Shown here piece after piece: positions 8,376 to 18,256 of a stretch of DNA of 64,000 bases (positions within the stretch are counted from its first letter, which is position 1; the number at the start of each line of letters is the position of its first letter). The notes below the pieces were generated by a model. It worked only from the letters and a program-made list of their open reading frames with translations, was not told the origin of the DNA and did no database searches. The DNA is from CASPLG01 sp965120375 (lineage in GTDB: Bacteria; Bacillota; Clostridia; Oscillospirales; Acutalibacteraceae). Location: contig CBCPMW010000007.1 in NCBI GenBank assembly GCA_965120375.1, positions 1-64,000 on the forward strand. The letters are read 5' to 3'. The translations under genes were made by a program, and so were the position numbers.

Positions 8376-9392
8376 TTAAGACGTTTTGTTTTTAGTGTAA
8401 AGATCTAAAATTTTATCTATATCTGTAAAGTCAAAAGTATCTTTTACAGTTTTTTTGTTTTTAAGTCTAGCAATTATCTCTTCATTTACCGGTTCCGATT
8501 TATAGTCTTCGGGATCCGTATAAGAGTGTGTAATAAAAGGATCATACATTAAGAAGATTGCAAGGCCATGTGCGAAAGCAGAGTAGCCTATAATTTTAAT
8601 CCATCCGGTAGCCTTTTGCCAATAAGGAGACTGGAAAAAGTTAAAACTTATAGGTTTGCTAAAGGTCATTCCAAGTAGTGAAACGATGTCTCTTGTAACC
8701 CTATAATGTATAATTTTTTTTGTATCTAGTCTTTTTAAGCGCGAAAGGATATCCGGATTTGTTTTTTTGTCAAGGCCAAGTCCGTTAAAAGTGACAATAT
8801 TTGTGATATTTTTAGCAAAATCCGAGTATCCTAAAAGGAAACCGGCGCCATAAAGAGCGAGATATCCCCCCAAGGAGTGTCCGCAAAAATATATTTTTAA
8901 ATCTTTTCGGTCTGGAGCCTTGTAAAGGTAGGGAATAACCTTTCTTTGAAGGTAATTTGTCATGTAAACAGCTTGAGGATGCTCATCTCTGAAAATATAT
9001 TTCCAGTTTTCAAAAAATACACCACCATCTGTACCTCTAGGAACGATTACTAAATTATTTTTTTTTCGATAAACGGCAACTGAGAATCCCGCTCTCTCCG
9101 AGTTCCTTGAGTTTATTTCGTAGTCTACAATTCGCCACCCATCTAAATCAGACTCAGTAATTGCATCGTCGTTTATGTCAACTCGTTCGAAGAATCGACT
9201 AGTTAAGAGGCTAACTGGATCTGAATTATTCGGGTTAAATTCATTAGAGTAAGTTAAAAGTGCAAGTATTAAAAATTCTCGTTCCGAGACGCTATTTCTG
9301 TTTTCTGCGCTGCATGGAAACGAAAATACTGATATAAACAAAAACACAACCGAAACTGAAAGCGAGAAAAATTTTTTTTTATTTTTAATCAT
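8376..9392 (-). CDS. Secreted class 3 lipase-like alpha/beta hydrolase
   Basis: A 338-residue protein with a signal peptide (MIKNKKKFFSLSV..., cleavage likely after CSA). The nucleophile elbow GHSLGG (Ser about 173) and the upstream VPRGTDG strand are as in lipase class 3 and Mbeg1-like (DUF2974) hydrolases. A late HSYTD may carry the catalytic histidine. The predicted role is hydrolysis of lipid or other esters outside the cell. The ATG at 9392 was chosen for AAGGTGAGG upstream and because the signal peptide starts there. It converges with proS and has no operon partners. The substrate is unknown. Confidence 0.8.
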   Translation of the reverse strand: MIKNKKKFFSLSVSVVFLFISVFSFPCSAENRNSVSEREFLILALLTYSNEFNPNNSDPVSLLTSRFFERVDINDDAITESDLDGWRIVDYEINSRNSERAGFSVAVYRKKNNLVIVPRGTDGGVFFENWKYIFRDEHPQAVYMTNYLQRKVIPYLYKAPDRKDLKIYFCGHSLGGYLALYGAGFLLGYSDFAKNITNIVTFNGLGLDKKTNPDILSRLKRLDTKKIIHYRVTRDIVSLLGMTFSKPISFNFFQSPYWQKATGWIKIIGYSAFAHGLAIFLMYDPFITHSYTDPEDYKSEPVNEEIIARLKNKKTVKDTFDFTDIDKILDLYTKNKTS

Positions 9393-9786
9393 AATTGTAA
9401 CCTCACCTTCTCTATAATGTAATTTTATCATAATAAATACCTTTTGTAAATGTATTTGGACAATTATTAGTTAATTTTTCTAGTTTTTGTCAATTATACA
9501 CAGACTGTTTTTAAATGAATACATGAAAAGAAAATTATTTAGCAAAAATGGGACTAATACACGTAAAAATGACGAATTTCAGGAGAAATAAAGTAAAAGC
9601 CTGAGACGCCAAAATTTTTTTACTTGTATATTATACATAAGTAAATTGATTTGAAAAGTTAAAAATTAATTTAAAACAAAAGTTTGATCATTTTTGTTTT
9701 TTTGGTTACCGAAAATTCTAAATCAGAGGGAATATAAGCCAAACTTGGGAATATATATGTAAAAAAGGACGCTGGAGTTGATTATA
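9393..9786. other. Intergenic stretch without a recognised gene
   Basis: A divergent, A+T-rich gap of about 390 bases between the lipase and the P-ATPase. It must hold both promoters, but I see no convincing -35/-10 pair and no riboswitch consensus. An imperfect palindrome around ACTTGTATATTATACATAAG (near 9622) is the only candidate operator. Confidence 0.3.
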
Positions 9787-12423
9787 ATGGACTGGCATAA
9801 TCTAAGCTATAATGATGTTATGCAAAAATTTTCAGTAAGTAAAAACGGTTTAGCTTCTCGAGACATCAAAAGGATAGAATGTAGATACGGAAAAAATGTT
9901 TTATTGAAAAAGGAATCTTCTAGCATTATAAAAAAGATACTTGAACAGTTTTCTGATTTTATGGTTCTAGTACTTCTAGCAGCGTCGGTAGTTTCCTTTG
10001 TAACAGCACTTATAGATGGAAATAATAATTATGCTGACCCAATAATTATACTATCTATAGTTCTTTTTAATTCTGTTTTAGGAGCTTTCCAAGAAATAAA
10101 AGCTGAAAAAGCAATTGATTCTCTAGAAAAACTTTCTTCATCCAGTGCCAAGGTTATAAGAGACTGTAAACAAATAAAAATTGAATCTAAAGAAGTTGTA
10201 CCTGGCGACATTATAGTTATTGAATCAGGAGACTTTTTACCTGCAGATGCTAGATTAATTGAATCTCACAACTTAAAGGTAGAAGAGTCGTCTATTACCG
10301 GTGAATCGAGTGAAATAAGAAAGTGTGCAGATGCAGTTTTACCGGTAGACACACCTATTGCGGACAGAGAAAATATGGTTTTTTCATCCAGTTTTGTTGT
10401 TTCTGGTCATGGAAAAGCTGTTGTAGTTGAAACGGGCATGAACACAGAAGTTGGTAAAATTGCAAAACTTATAAACGAAGAACAAAAACCTCAAACGCCT
10501 TTACAAAAAAAACTTACTAAAATAGGTAAAATTCTAGGAATATGTATAATAATCATAAGTGTTTTTATATTTTTACTTGGGCTAGTGCAGGGTAAAGATA
10601 TGTTTGAAACGTTTATGATATCTGTGAGTTTAGCAGTTGCAGCAATTCCAGAAGGATTACCTGCAGTGGTTACAATAGTTTTAGCTATAGGGATTAAAAA
10701 AATGGCTCAAAGAAACACAATTGTAAGGAAATTAGAAGCTGTAGAAACTTTAGGAAATGCAAGTGTTATTTGTTCTGATAAAACTGGGACTTTAACGCAA
10801 AATAAAATGACAGTGGTACAATTATGTAGCCTAAACGGAATAGAAAATGAAAAATCGGATATTTCAGGAGAAATACTCGAGTGTGGAGCGCTTTGTAACA
10901 ATTCAAAAATTGATAAAGAGACTTTATGTGTAAAAGGAGAGCCAACGGAAAATGCTATTTTAACAGCAGCGGTCAAAAATGGAAAAGACAAAAATTTACT
11001 TGATAAAAAATATTTTCGTGTAAAAGAGATTCCTTTTGATTCATCTAGAAAAGTTATGACTACAGTACATAAAAACGGAGAAGGAAAATATAAAGTTGTA
11101 ACAAAAGGTGCTCCTGAAACAATTTTAGGTCTTTGTGCTCATTGTTGTTTAAATTGCAAAATTTTTGACATGGATGAAAATTTAGCCGATAAAGCACGAG
11201 AAATTATTAAGGAAATGACTCAAAAATCTCTAAGAGTTTTGGCTGTTGCATACAAAGAAACGGACAATTTACTAAAAGATTATGAAATTGAATCCAAATT
11301 AATACTTTTAGGGTTTATAGGGATAACCGATCCACCGAGAAAAGAAGTAAAAAGTGCAATAGACACGTGTATAAAATCTGGGATAAAAACTGTCATGATT
11401 ACAGGAGATCATCCATACACTGCTAGTGCTATTGCATTAGAACTTGGGATTTTAACAAAAGAGAAAAAACTTATGACGGGTTCGGAACTTGAAAAAATTG
11501 ATCAAGAAAAACTAGTAAATATTATCTCTGATTATTCTGTATTTTCTAGGGTTTCTCCACAACATAAAGTTAGAATTGTAAAGGCGTTTCAGTCAAACGG
11601 GAATGTAGTTGCAATGACTGGTGACGGAGTGAATGATGCGCCAGCTTTAAAAGTTTCTGATATTGGATGTGCAATGGGAAAATCTGGAACAGATGTCGCA
11701 AAAGCAGCTTCAGATATAGTTCTTATGGACGATAATTTTTCAACTATAGTAGAGGCGATTAGACAAGGGAAAGGACTATTTGAAAATATAAAAAAATCAA
11801 TTCACTTTCTTTTGTCTACTAATATTGGTGAAATATTTGCTGTTTTAGCAGCTTTTGTTTGTGGTATACCTTCACCTCTTACTGCTATACAGCTTTTATG
11901 GATAAATCTAGTTACGGATTCGTTTCCAGCTCTTGCTTTAGGAATGGAACCGATTGATCCAGATATAATGAGTAAAAAAGCCAGAAAAAATATATTTTCG
12001 CTAAAACTCTGGATAAGTATACTGATAGAAGGAAGTTTTATAGGAACAATATCGCTTCTTGCCTTTTCTATAGGAAGAGTGTTTTTTGATCTGGGATTGG
12101 AACCAATATCAGGGAGAACAATGGCATTTACAACTTTAGGTCTTTCTCAGATAATACATGCATTCAATGTAAGAAGTGAAAAACCACTTAGATATCTAGG
12201 TTTTAAAGGGAATAAATATGTAATTTACGCATTTATTTTGTGTTCATTTTTGCAAATTTCTGTGGTTTCAATTCCCAAATTTTGCGATCTTTTCGGAACA
12301 GAAAGAATGGGTTTTTTCCAGTGGGTTATAGTTTTTTCCTTGTCTTTGACTCCTCTTCTAATTTCAGAAATTGAAAAATGTATAATCAGTAGATATAAAT
12401 TAAAGAAAAGTGCAACTTTATAA
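9787..12423 (+). CDS. Calcium-transporting P-type ATPase (type IIA, SERCA/PMR1-like)
   Basis: An 878-residue membrane pump. In order: N-terminal cation-ATPase domain, actuator loop with TGES near residue 170, M4 with the PEGLP ion-site motif near 288, phosphorylation motif DKTGT near 331, TGDHP near 539, hinge GDGVNDAP near 612 and M6 with NLVTD. This set is typical of bacterial Ca2+ (or Ca2+/Mn2+) ATPases that export the ion using ATP. The ATG at 9787 was chosen over the upstream TTG because GGAG sits nine bases before it. It is a single-gene unit ending in a terminator. Confidence 0.93.
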   Translation: MDWHNLSYNDVMQKFSVSKNGLASRDIKRIECRYGKNVLLKKESSSIIKKILEQFSDFMVLVLLAASVVSFVTALIDGNNNYADPIIILSIVLFNSVLGAFQEIKAEKAIDSLEKLSSSSAKVIRDCKQIKIESKEVVPGDIIVIESGDFLPADARLIESHNLKVEESSITGESSEIRKCADAVLPVDTPIADRENMVFSSSFVVSGHGKAVVVETGMNTEVGKIAKLINEEQKPQTPLQKKLTKIGKILGICIIIISVFIFLLGLVQGKDMFETFMISVSLAVAAIPEGLPAVVTIVLAIGIKKMAQRNTIVRKLEAVETLGNASVICSDKTGTLTQNKMTVVQLCSLNGIENEKSDISGEILECGALCNNSKIDKETLCVKGEPTENAILTAAVKNGKDKNLLDKKYFRVKEIPFDSSRKVMTTVHKNGEGKYKVVTKGAPETILGLCAHCCLNCKIFDMDENLADKAREIIKEMTQKSLRVLAVAYKETDNLLKDYEIESKLILLGFIGITDPPRKEVKSAIDTCIKSGIKTVMITGDHPYTASAIALELGILTKEKKLMTGSELEKIDQEKLVNIISDYSVFSRVSPQHKVRIVKAFQSNGNVVAMTGDGVNDAPALKVSDIGCAMGKSGTDVAKAASDIVLMDDNFSTIVEAIRQGKGLFENIKKSIHFLLSTNIGEIFAVLAAFVCGIPSPLTAIQLLWINLVTDSFPALALGMEPIDPDIMSKKARKNIFSLKLWISILIEGSFIGTISLLAFSIGRVFFDLGLEPISGRTMAFTTLGLSQIIHAFNVRSEKPLRYLGFKGNKYVIYAFILCSFLQISVVSIPKFCDLFGTERMGFFQWVIVFSLSLTPLLISEIEKCIISRYKLKKSATL

Positions 12424-12449
12424 ATAGTGAATATTTTGTTATGCAAATT

Positions 12450-12500
12450 CAAGAAAATTCAGAAGATATTTTATCTTAAAAAGTTTTCTTGGATTTATTT
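12450..12500 (+). terminator. Terminator hairpin after the P-ATPase
   Basis: Outer arms CAAGAAAA/TTTTCTTG enclose a second perfect hairpin AAGATA/TATCTT, followed by a T-rich run (GATTTATTTTTT). Confidence 0.65.
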
Positions 12501-12670
12501 TTTAAGGGAAAATATCAAAGTTTAAGATATAAATTATGTATTTTTTACTATTGAATCTTATTTTATAAACTTATACTGGTTCAGATTAAACTTTTTTACC
12601 AAGAATGTAATAAAAAAAGATAAAACAGAATAAAAATTATTATAAACGTAAAGTCGAGGAGAGGTTTAAA

Positions 12671-14212
12671 GTGAACTATGAAGTAAACTCAGAAAATTTA
12701 TTCGTTAAAGATCTAATTTTTGATGATTGTCAGGAAGTCCCAATAGATTTAGATTTTGGACTACCTGATTATTGTCCAGATATACAAAGGATTCTAAAGT
12801 GTATTATAAAACCAAAAATATCATCCAGAAATATTTTAGGGGATAGATTAAACATTGATGGTAATATGCAGATAAAAGTTATGTATATCGATTCGGAGAA
12901 AAAATCACTGCGCTGTTTTGAAAAATTTATGCCGTTTTCATGTTCCATAGATCTAAAGATATCTCCTGAAAATGCTGTGGTGCTAACATCTGAAAAAGTA
13001 GAATATATAAATTGCAGAGCTGTAAGTCCTAGAAAAATTGATATTCACGGTGCGACTGTAATTTGTGTTAAAATTTTCAGTAAAGATAAACAAAGTGTAA
13101 CTTTCGGTATAGATGGGGAAGATATTCAGCAGAAAAAACAAGAAGTTTTGGTCAGCGATTTGGAAGCATTAGTTCAACAACAATTTTCTATAAATGAAAC
13201 CTTAGATTTTGGGCAAAATAAACCTGTTCCGGAAATAATTATAAGATCAGATGTTTCACTTGTTATGGATGAATATAGAAGTATGTCCGGAAAAGTTATG
13301 GTAAAAGGTCAAGCGATTGTCAAAATACTTTACATGTGCGACATATCATCAGGTCAAATAGAGGTTATGGAATACTCTATCCCATTTAACCAAGTAGTAG
13401 ATGTTCCGGGAATAACAGAAAAAAGTAAATGTGTGGTAAATCTTGAAGTTTTAAGCAGTGAAGAACAAATAGAGGAAAACAGCCAGGAAAATTCAGGTCT
13501 TGTTTCAGAAGAAATTAAAGCAGCGTTAGCTGTAATGTCTTACGGTGAAAAAAATCTAGAAATAGTAGAGGACGTTTATTCAACTGAGTATGACCTAAAA
13601 TATGCAAGTGAAAATACAGAGTTTTGTAAGTTTTCTAATTTTATAAAAGATTCATTCTCAGTAAACTCTATGATTGAATTTACAGAGTTTAAGATATCTA
13701 GAATAATAGATATATGGGGAGATACTCATTCTATAAAAGGAACATATGAAAATGGGAAAATTTTATTTTCAGGGAAAATAAACGTTTGTATACTTGCAAT
13801 AGACTTAGACGAAACGCCATTTTACATCGAAAGAATAGTGGATATTAAATATCAAAAAGATTTAGGTTTTACATCTAGTGAAATTCTTGTTGAAAGTGAA
13901 ATTTATTCTTCCTCAATAGGATACAGAATTACAGGAAGCGGCTCTATAGAAGTAAAACTTGATTTAAATTTGAGTGCTTATATATATGAATGTAGCAAAT
14001 TCAAAATGATAACTAGTGTTTCAGCGGATGAGGAAAATCCGAAAGAAAAAGATCTAACTGCAGCTCTTACCATTTATTATGCTGATTCAGGTGAATCAGT
14101 TTGGGATATAGCCAAAAAACATTATACGTCAGTTAGCGCAGTAAAAGAAGAAAATGAATTAACTTCAGATATTTTAGAGAAAGGGAGGATGCTTTTAATA
14201 CCAATGAGCTAA
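12671..14212 (+). CDS. DUF3794 and LysM domain protein, spore-coat type
   Basis: A 513-residue protein with successive DUF3794 modules (about residues 30-110, 170-280 and 320-440) and a C-terminal LysM motif (ESVWDIAKKH near residue 475). Proteins of this build are common in spore-forming Clostridia, and LysM in coat proteins such as SafA and SpoVID binds peptidoglycan. The start is GTG after GAGGAGAGG. spoIVA follows 50 bases later, which supports a role at the spore surface, though the exact function of DUF3794 is not known. It has no signal peptide, as expected for a mother-cell protein. Confidence 0.88.
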   Translation: MNYEVNSENLFVKDLIFDDCQEVPIDLDFGLPDYCPDIQRILKCIIKPKISSRNILGDRLNIDGNMQIKVMYIDSEKKSLRCFEKFMPFSCSIDLKISPENAVVLTSEKVEYINCRAVSPRKIDIHGATVICVKIFSKDKQSVTFGIDGEDIQQKKQEVLVSDLEALVQQQFSINETLDFGQNKPVPEIIIRSDVSLVMDEYRSMSGKVMVKGQAIVKILYMCDISSGQIEVMEYSIPFNQVVDVPGITEKSKCVVNLEVLSSEEQIEENSQENSGLVSEEIKAALAVMSYGEKNLEIVEDVYSTEYDLKYASENTEFCKFSNFIKDSFSVNSMIEFTEFKISRIIDIWGDTHSIKGTYENGKILFSGKINVCILAIDLDETPFYIERIVDIKYQKDLGFTSSEILVESEIYSSSIGYRITGSGSIEVKLDLNLSAYIYECSKFKMITSVSADEENPKEKDLTAALTIYYADSGESVWDIAKKHYTSVSAVKEENELTSDILEKGRMLLIPMS

Positions 14213-14262
14213 GTAGTACAAAAAACAAATAAAAAATTCTCTTAAATCTAGGAGGAAAAAAA

Positions 14263-15741
14263 GTGGAAAAACTAAACATTTATAAGGATATTGCACAAAG
14301 GACAAACGGGGATATTTATGTCGGTGTTGTTGGTCCTGTAAGAACCGGAAAATCTACATTTATAAAAAAGTTTATGGATACTCTAGTTGTCCCGAATATA
14401 AAAAATATATCTCAAAGAGAAAGGGCGATAGATGAACTTCCACAGTCAGCTGCAGGTAAAACTATAATGACTACAGAACCAAAATTTGTTCCGGAAGATG
14501 CAGCTAAAGTAAATATAGATGATAAAGCTGTATTTAATGCAAGACTTATAGATTGTGTAGGTTACATAGTTCCAAGTGCCCTCGGATACATAGAAAACAA
14601 AATGCCAAGAATGGTTATGACTCCTTGGTTTGATGAAGAGATACCGTTTAATATGGCAGCTGAAATAGGAACTAAAAAAGTAATAACAGATCACTGTACA
14701 ATCGGTTTAGTTGTAACTACAGATGGGTCGATAACTGATATTGATAGATCTGAATATGAAGAAGCTGAGGAGCGAGTAATTAATGAACTTCAAGAGTTAG
14801 GAAAACCTTTTATAGTACTTCTTAATAGTTTGTCTCCCTATTCGAAAGAGTGCATAGATGTTTGTAACAATTTGGCTAAAAAATATAAAGTTTCGGTTTT
14901 ACCTGTTAACTGTTTAGAAATGTCAGAAAACGAAATAAAAAGAATTCTAGTTAAAGTTTTGTTCGAGTTCCCGGTAAAAGAAATAAAAGTAGATATGCCG
15001 AAATGGCTTTCATCTCTAGAAAAAGAACACTGGCTTAGAAAAAGTGTCTATTCTCAGATAAGTGATTCTTCAAAGCAAATAAAAAAAATTAAAGAAATCG
15101 AAGAAACTATTGAAAAAATAAAAAATTGTGAGTACATTATAGATTGCAGTATTTCTCATATAGACTTGGGAACAGGCAAAGCTAGAATTAGTTTATCTCT
15201 AGAAAATTCACTCTTTTATAAAGTTTTAGGAGAAAAAACAGGGATAGATATAAAAGATGACTGTGGTCTTATGAATTGTATTGCCGATTTTGCAAAAATA
15301 AAGGATAAATACGATAAAATAGCTAGTGCTTATGAAGATGTAAGTGAAACTGGTTATGGGATTGTATTGCCCTCTATGGAAGAGCTTCATCTTGACGAAC
15401 CTCAAATAGTGAAACAAGGTGGGAAATATGGTATAAAGCTCAAAGCGTCTGCGCCTTCAGTTCATATGATAAAAACTAAAATTACAACAGAAGTTACTCC
15501 AATCGTTGGGTCGGAACAACAGTCAGAAGAGTTGGTTTTGTATCTTTTGCGTGAATTTGAGGAAAATCCGTCCAAAATATGGGAATCAAATATCTTCGGG
15601 AAATCGCTCCATGAGCTCGTAAATGAAGGACTTCACAATAAACTCTACCGGATGCCGACCGATGCGCGCGGAAAACTTAGAGAAACTATAGAAAAAATAA
15701 TAAATGAAGGCTGTAGCGGACTAATTTGCATAATTCTTTAG
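14263..15741 (+). CDS. spoIVA: Stage IV sporulation protein A
   Basis: A 492-residue ATPase of the family's usual full length. SpoIVA polymerises on the forespore membrane, using ATP hydrolysis, to form the base of the spore coat. The Walker A motif GPVRTGKST is at residues 24-32 and the N-terminus MEKLNIYKDIA...GDIYVGVVG is highly typical. The C-terminal end (CSGLICIIL) keeps the hydrophobic tail that contacts the membrane anchor SpoVM. The start is GTG after TAGGAGG. It lies behind the DUF3794/LysM gene, probably in one transcript. Confidence 0.97.
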   Translation: MEKLNIYKDIAQRTNGDIYVGVVGPVRTGKSTFIKKFMDTLVVPNIKNISQRERAIDELPQSAAGKTIMTTEPKFVPEDAAKVNIDDKAVFNARLIDCVGYIVPSALGYIENKMPRMVMTPWFDEEIPFNMAAEIGTKKVITDHCTIGLVVTTDGSITDIDRSEYEEAEERVINELQELGKPFIVLLNSLSPYSKECIDVCNNLAKKYKVSVLPVNCLEMSENEIKRILVKVLFEFPVKEIKVDMPKWLSSLEKEHWLRKSVYSQISDSSKQIKKIKEIEETIEKIKNCEYIIDCSISHIDLGTGKARISLSLENSLFYKVLGEKTGIDIKDDCGLMNCIADFAKIKDKYDKIASAYEDVSETGYGIVLPSMEELHLDEPQIVKQGGKYGIKLKASAPSVHMIKTKITTEVTPIVGSEQQSEELVLYLLREFEENPSKIWESNIFGKSLHELVNEGLHNKLYRMPTDARGKLRETIEKIINEGCSGLICIIL

Positions 15742-15748
15742 GGAACAT

Positions 15749-15770
15749 TCCCGGTTTTTCTCGGGATTTT
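15749..15770 (+). terminator. Weak terminator hairpin after spoIVA
   Basis: Stem TCCCG/CGGGA with an eight-base loop and a short T run (TTTTAT). Confidence 0.4.
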
Positions 15771-15845
15771 ATATAAAATCGGATTTAAATCTCACTCACC
15801 TTTCTATTAAATGTGCATAAACTACAAAAATAAATAAATCGTATA

Positions 15846-15874
15846 TTGATTTTTGTGAAAATATGTGATACAAT
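15846..15874 (+). promoter_or_regulatory. Promoter of the duplicated 767-residue orphan
   Basis: TTGATT, a 17-base spacer and TACAAT with an upstream TG, 41 bases before the start codon. It is the vegetative type and not a sporulation promoter, so the orphan is regulated apart from spoIVA. Confidence 0.6.
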
Positions 15875-15914
15875 GGTAATAAAAACTTATTTTAAATGAA
15901 GGGAGTGAGAAAAT

Positions 15915-18218
15915 ATGCCACCGAAAGAAGAAAAATCCTTAAGTGAGAAAGAAATTAAAGAAAAGAACTTGGCTTACCTACGGGAATTTAAAGAAAAATT
16001 GGGAATAGATAAGCGTGATACACCAAATACGAGTGAATGCATGAAACGGATGAGACAACTATACTGCGAGGACTCGGCAAAGGGTCGACTCTGGGAGTAT
16101 TTATCAAAAGAAAAAATGAAAATAAAAAATGTTGACAGTTTTGTTAAAAGCCTGGAAGAGACCGCAAAAAGTTGTTTAGAAAAAAGTAAAACAATGGACT
16201 CTTATTGGTGGACAGATCTTTTCGGTTTGCTGTGGTCATGTCAAATGTATGCTAATAATATGCGCGTAGCATTAAAATCGCTGGGAGATTACCCTGAAAA
16301 TAAAGAAAGCATGTTAAATGGTATTAAAGGCCAAATAGACACTGATCCAATTCTGAAGAAATTTGGAGGAGAACTCTTAAAATGGGTGGAGGGCGTTGTC
16401 AAAAATGGAAAGAAAGGAATAGGCTTCTATGTAGCGTGGTGGGGCCTTAAATTGGAACTAATTAAGTATAACGCAGCTATCGCCGCGGTCACCGAAAAAC
16501 TGACCGGCCAGAGTTGTGATCTTGGGCTTGGTGATAACGGCAATGTGAAAGATCGGACATTCGATGTTAATATGAGTCCAGTGCAAAAATGTGCCGCAGT
16601 CCTTGGAATTGAAGGAAAGAACATAGGAGAACTGATCAAGAAAAATCCTTCAAAAGCGTATACTATCGCAACTAACATAGATACAATATCTAAAATGGAA
16701 AAAGACATGGAAGAAATAAATGGAAAATATGCAGTAGCTGAAAATTCAAAGAGAACACTGGCAAACAAACACAAAGAAGTATTTTTCCTCAAAAAAGCAA
16801 AAGTTGGTGCTTGTGAAGACCTGGGAATTACGAAAGATGCATTAACAATTGATGAAAAAAAAGTGATAGACGCATCGAAAGAACTGGAAGATATTGTCAG
16901 TATTGAAAATATTAAATCATCGGAGGATCTGAAGCGCGTAAGTCTAAACAGTCCAGACAGACTAAAAAAATGTTACAAAGAGCTGTTAAAAAGATTGGAC
17001 GCAGTGCTGGAAACCAAAAGCCGATTTCAGAGCGTAATCACTAAAAATGAGGGTCTCTGCACTCCTGAGGACGTTGTCAAAGTCGTGCGCATAGTGAAAG
17101 AAGAACGGCTGAGCAACGACGTAGTTAATGTCTGGTTGGGTTTTATTGACAACTGGAAGAAAACTAAAAAGTCTAACGGTTTTTGTGAACCCTCATATTC
17201 AAATGATGAATATAATGTAATTGATTACCTGGTCCCAACCAATGTAAATCGAGCTAAAATGTTAATGGCCACCCTCAAGAGCTTGGGAAAAATGCCAGAA
17301 AATGGAAAAGCTTTGATGACAATGCTGAAAAAGGAACTAGACAAACACGAAATTCTGAAAAGCTACAAAAAAGAAATCTTGTCGTGGCTTGAAAGGTTTC
17401 TAAAATTACCAGGTAACGAAAAAGAAAATGTAACAGGAGTACTTTTGCGGTGGATGCACTCACTGGAACTGTTCATCATTAACGCGGGAATGCTCAATGT
17501 GGTGAAGGAACTGGGAGTAAACGTAGAATTAAAAGTCACAGATAAGAAAGAAAAAATCAAGGACTGTCTGGAAACGACACTAAAAGATACCCCTGTGATG
17601 AAGTGTATTGGCCTGACGGCAAATGAATTTAAAGGATTGTTTGAAGATAACATGGATGCTGCATTACTATTGGCATCGAACCTGAGAACCGCTGGGGAAT
17701 ACATTAACTTGCCGGAGCGTATAGGACAATTAGATAATGAAAATAAAAAAACGATTGTAGACGCATCTGGAAATGTTTTTGAACTTAAGCAAGAGGAAAT
17801 AAAATGGAATAAGAACGCGGTGATGGAATACAAATCCGACGAATTTAAAAATTACCTAGAGAACATATCAAAAAAAGTACCTGATTTAAAGCAAAATCAG
17901 GTAAACATGTCCGACTTGGTGGACAAAATAGAACACGAAAATATCAAAGGATACTATGTGGAATACTATAAAGAAAAAAAAGTACCTGATGATGCTGTGG
18001 AGAAAATTAAAGAAGAAATAAATAAAATCAACAATCATCACAAGAGTATAAATGAAACACTTGGGCAACTGGAAAAAACATACTCGGCCATAGGAGAAAG
18101 CAATTTTTATAGTGAATATTTGAGCGTCGGGGAGAATAACTCCCCCCCAAACGAAGGCTTAAAAAAATTAAATGGTAAAATGGCAGAGTTGACAAAAAAA
18201 ATAAGAGGAGAAAGTTGA
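15915..18218 (+). CDS. Orphan 767-residue helical protein with an internal duplication
   Basis: I do not recognise a family. The protein is charged and apparently all-helical, with no signal peptide or membrane segment. Two copies of a domain of about 210 residues are visible: about 55-265 and 392-603. Matching landmarks are ALKSLGDYPENKESM versus TLKSLGKMPENGKAL, ELLKWVE versus EILSWLE, and SPVQKCAAVLG versus TPVMKCIGLT. The remaining C-terminus (about 610-767) is coiled-coil-like. The start is ATG after GGGAGTG, with its own promoter. The DNA looks richer in G+C and in CTG, GTC and GCG codons than its neighbours, which hints at a different origin, though I did not compute this. It sits between spoIVA and galE but has no evident tie to either. 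Confidence 0.8.
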   Translation: MPPKEEKSLSEKEIKEKNLAYLREFKEKLGIDKRDTPNTSECMKRMRQLYCEDSAKGRLWEYLSKEKMKIKNVDSFVKSLEETAKSCLEKSKTMDSYWWTDLFGLLWSCQMYANNMRVALKSLGDYPENKESMLNGIKGQIDTDPILKKFGGELLKWVEGVVKNGKKGIGFYVAWWGLKLELIKYNAAIAAVTEKLTGQSCDLGLGDNGNVKDRTFDVNMSPVQKCAAVLGIEGKNIGELIKKNPSKAYTIATNIDTISKMEKDMEEINGKYAVAENSKRTLANKHKEVFFLKKAKVGACEDLGITKDALTIDEKKVIDASKELEDIVSIENIKSSEDLKRVSLNSPDRLKKCYKELLKRLDAVLETKSRFQSVITKNEGLCTPEDVVKVVRIVKEERLSNDVVNVWLGFIDNWKKTKKSNGFCEPSYSNDEYNVIDYLVPTNVNRAKMLMATLKSLGKMPENGKALMTMLKKELDKHEILKSYKKEILSWLERFLKLPGNEKENVTGVLLRWMHSLELFIINAGMLNVVKELGVNVELKVTDKKEKIKDCLETTLKDTPVMKCIGLTANEFKGLFEDNMDAALLLASNLRTAGEYINLPERIGQLDNENKKTIVDASGNVFELKQEEIKWNKNAVMEYKSDEFKNYLENISKKVPDLKQNQVNMSDLVDKIEHENIKGYYVEYYKEKKVPDDAVEKIKEEINKINNHHKSINETLGQLEKTYSAIGESNFYSEYLSVGENNSPPNEGLKKLNGKMAELTKKIRGES

Positions 18219-18256
18219 GAAGCTCTACTATGCAGATAATAAGGAAATAGAGGGAA

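Noticed and set aside
9393..9786. Metal riboswitch before the P-type ATPase
   Set aside because: I found no yybP-ykoY-type or other known conserved core in this stretch.
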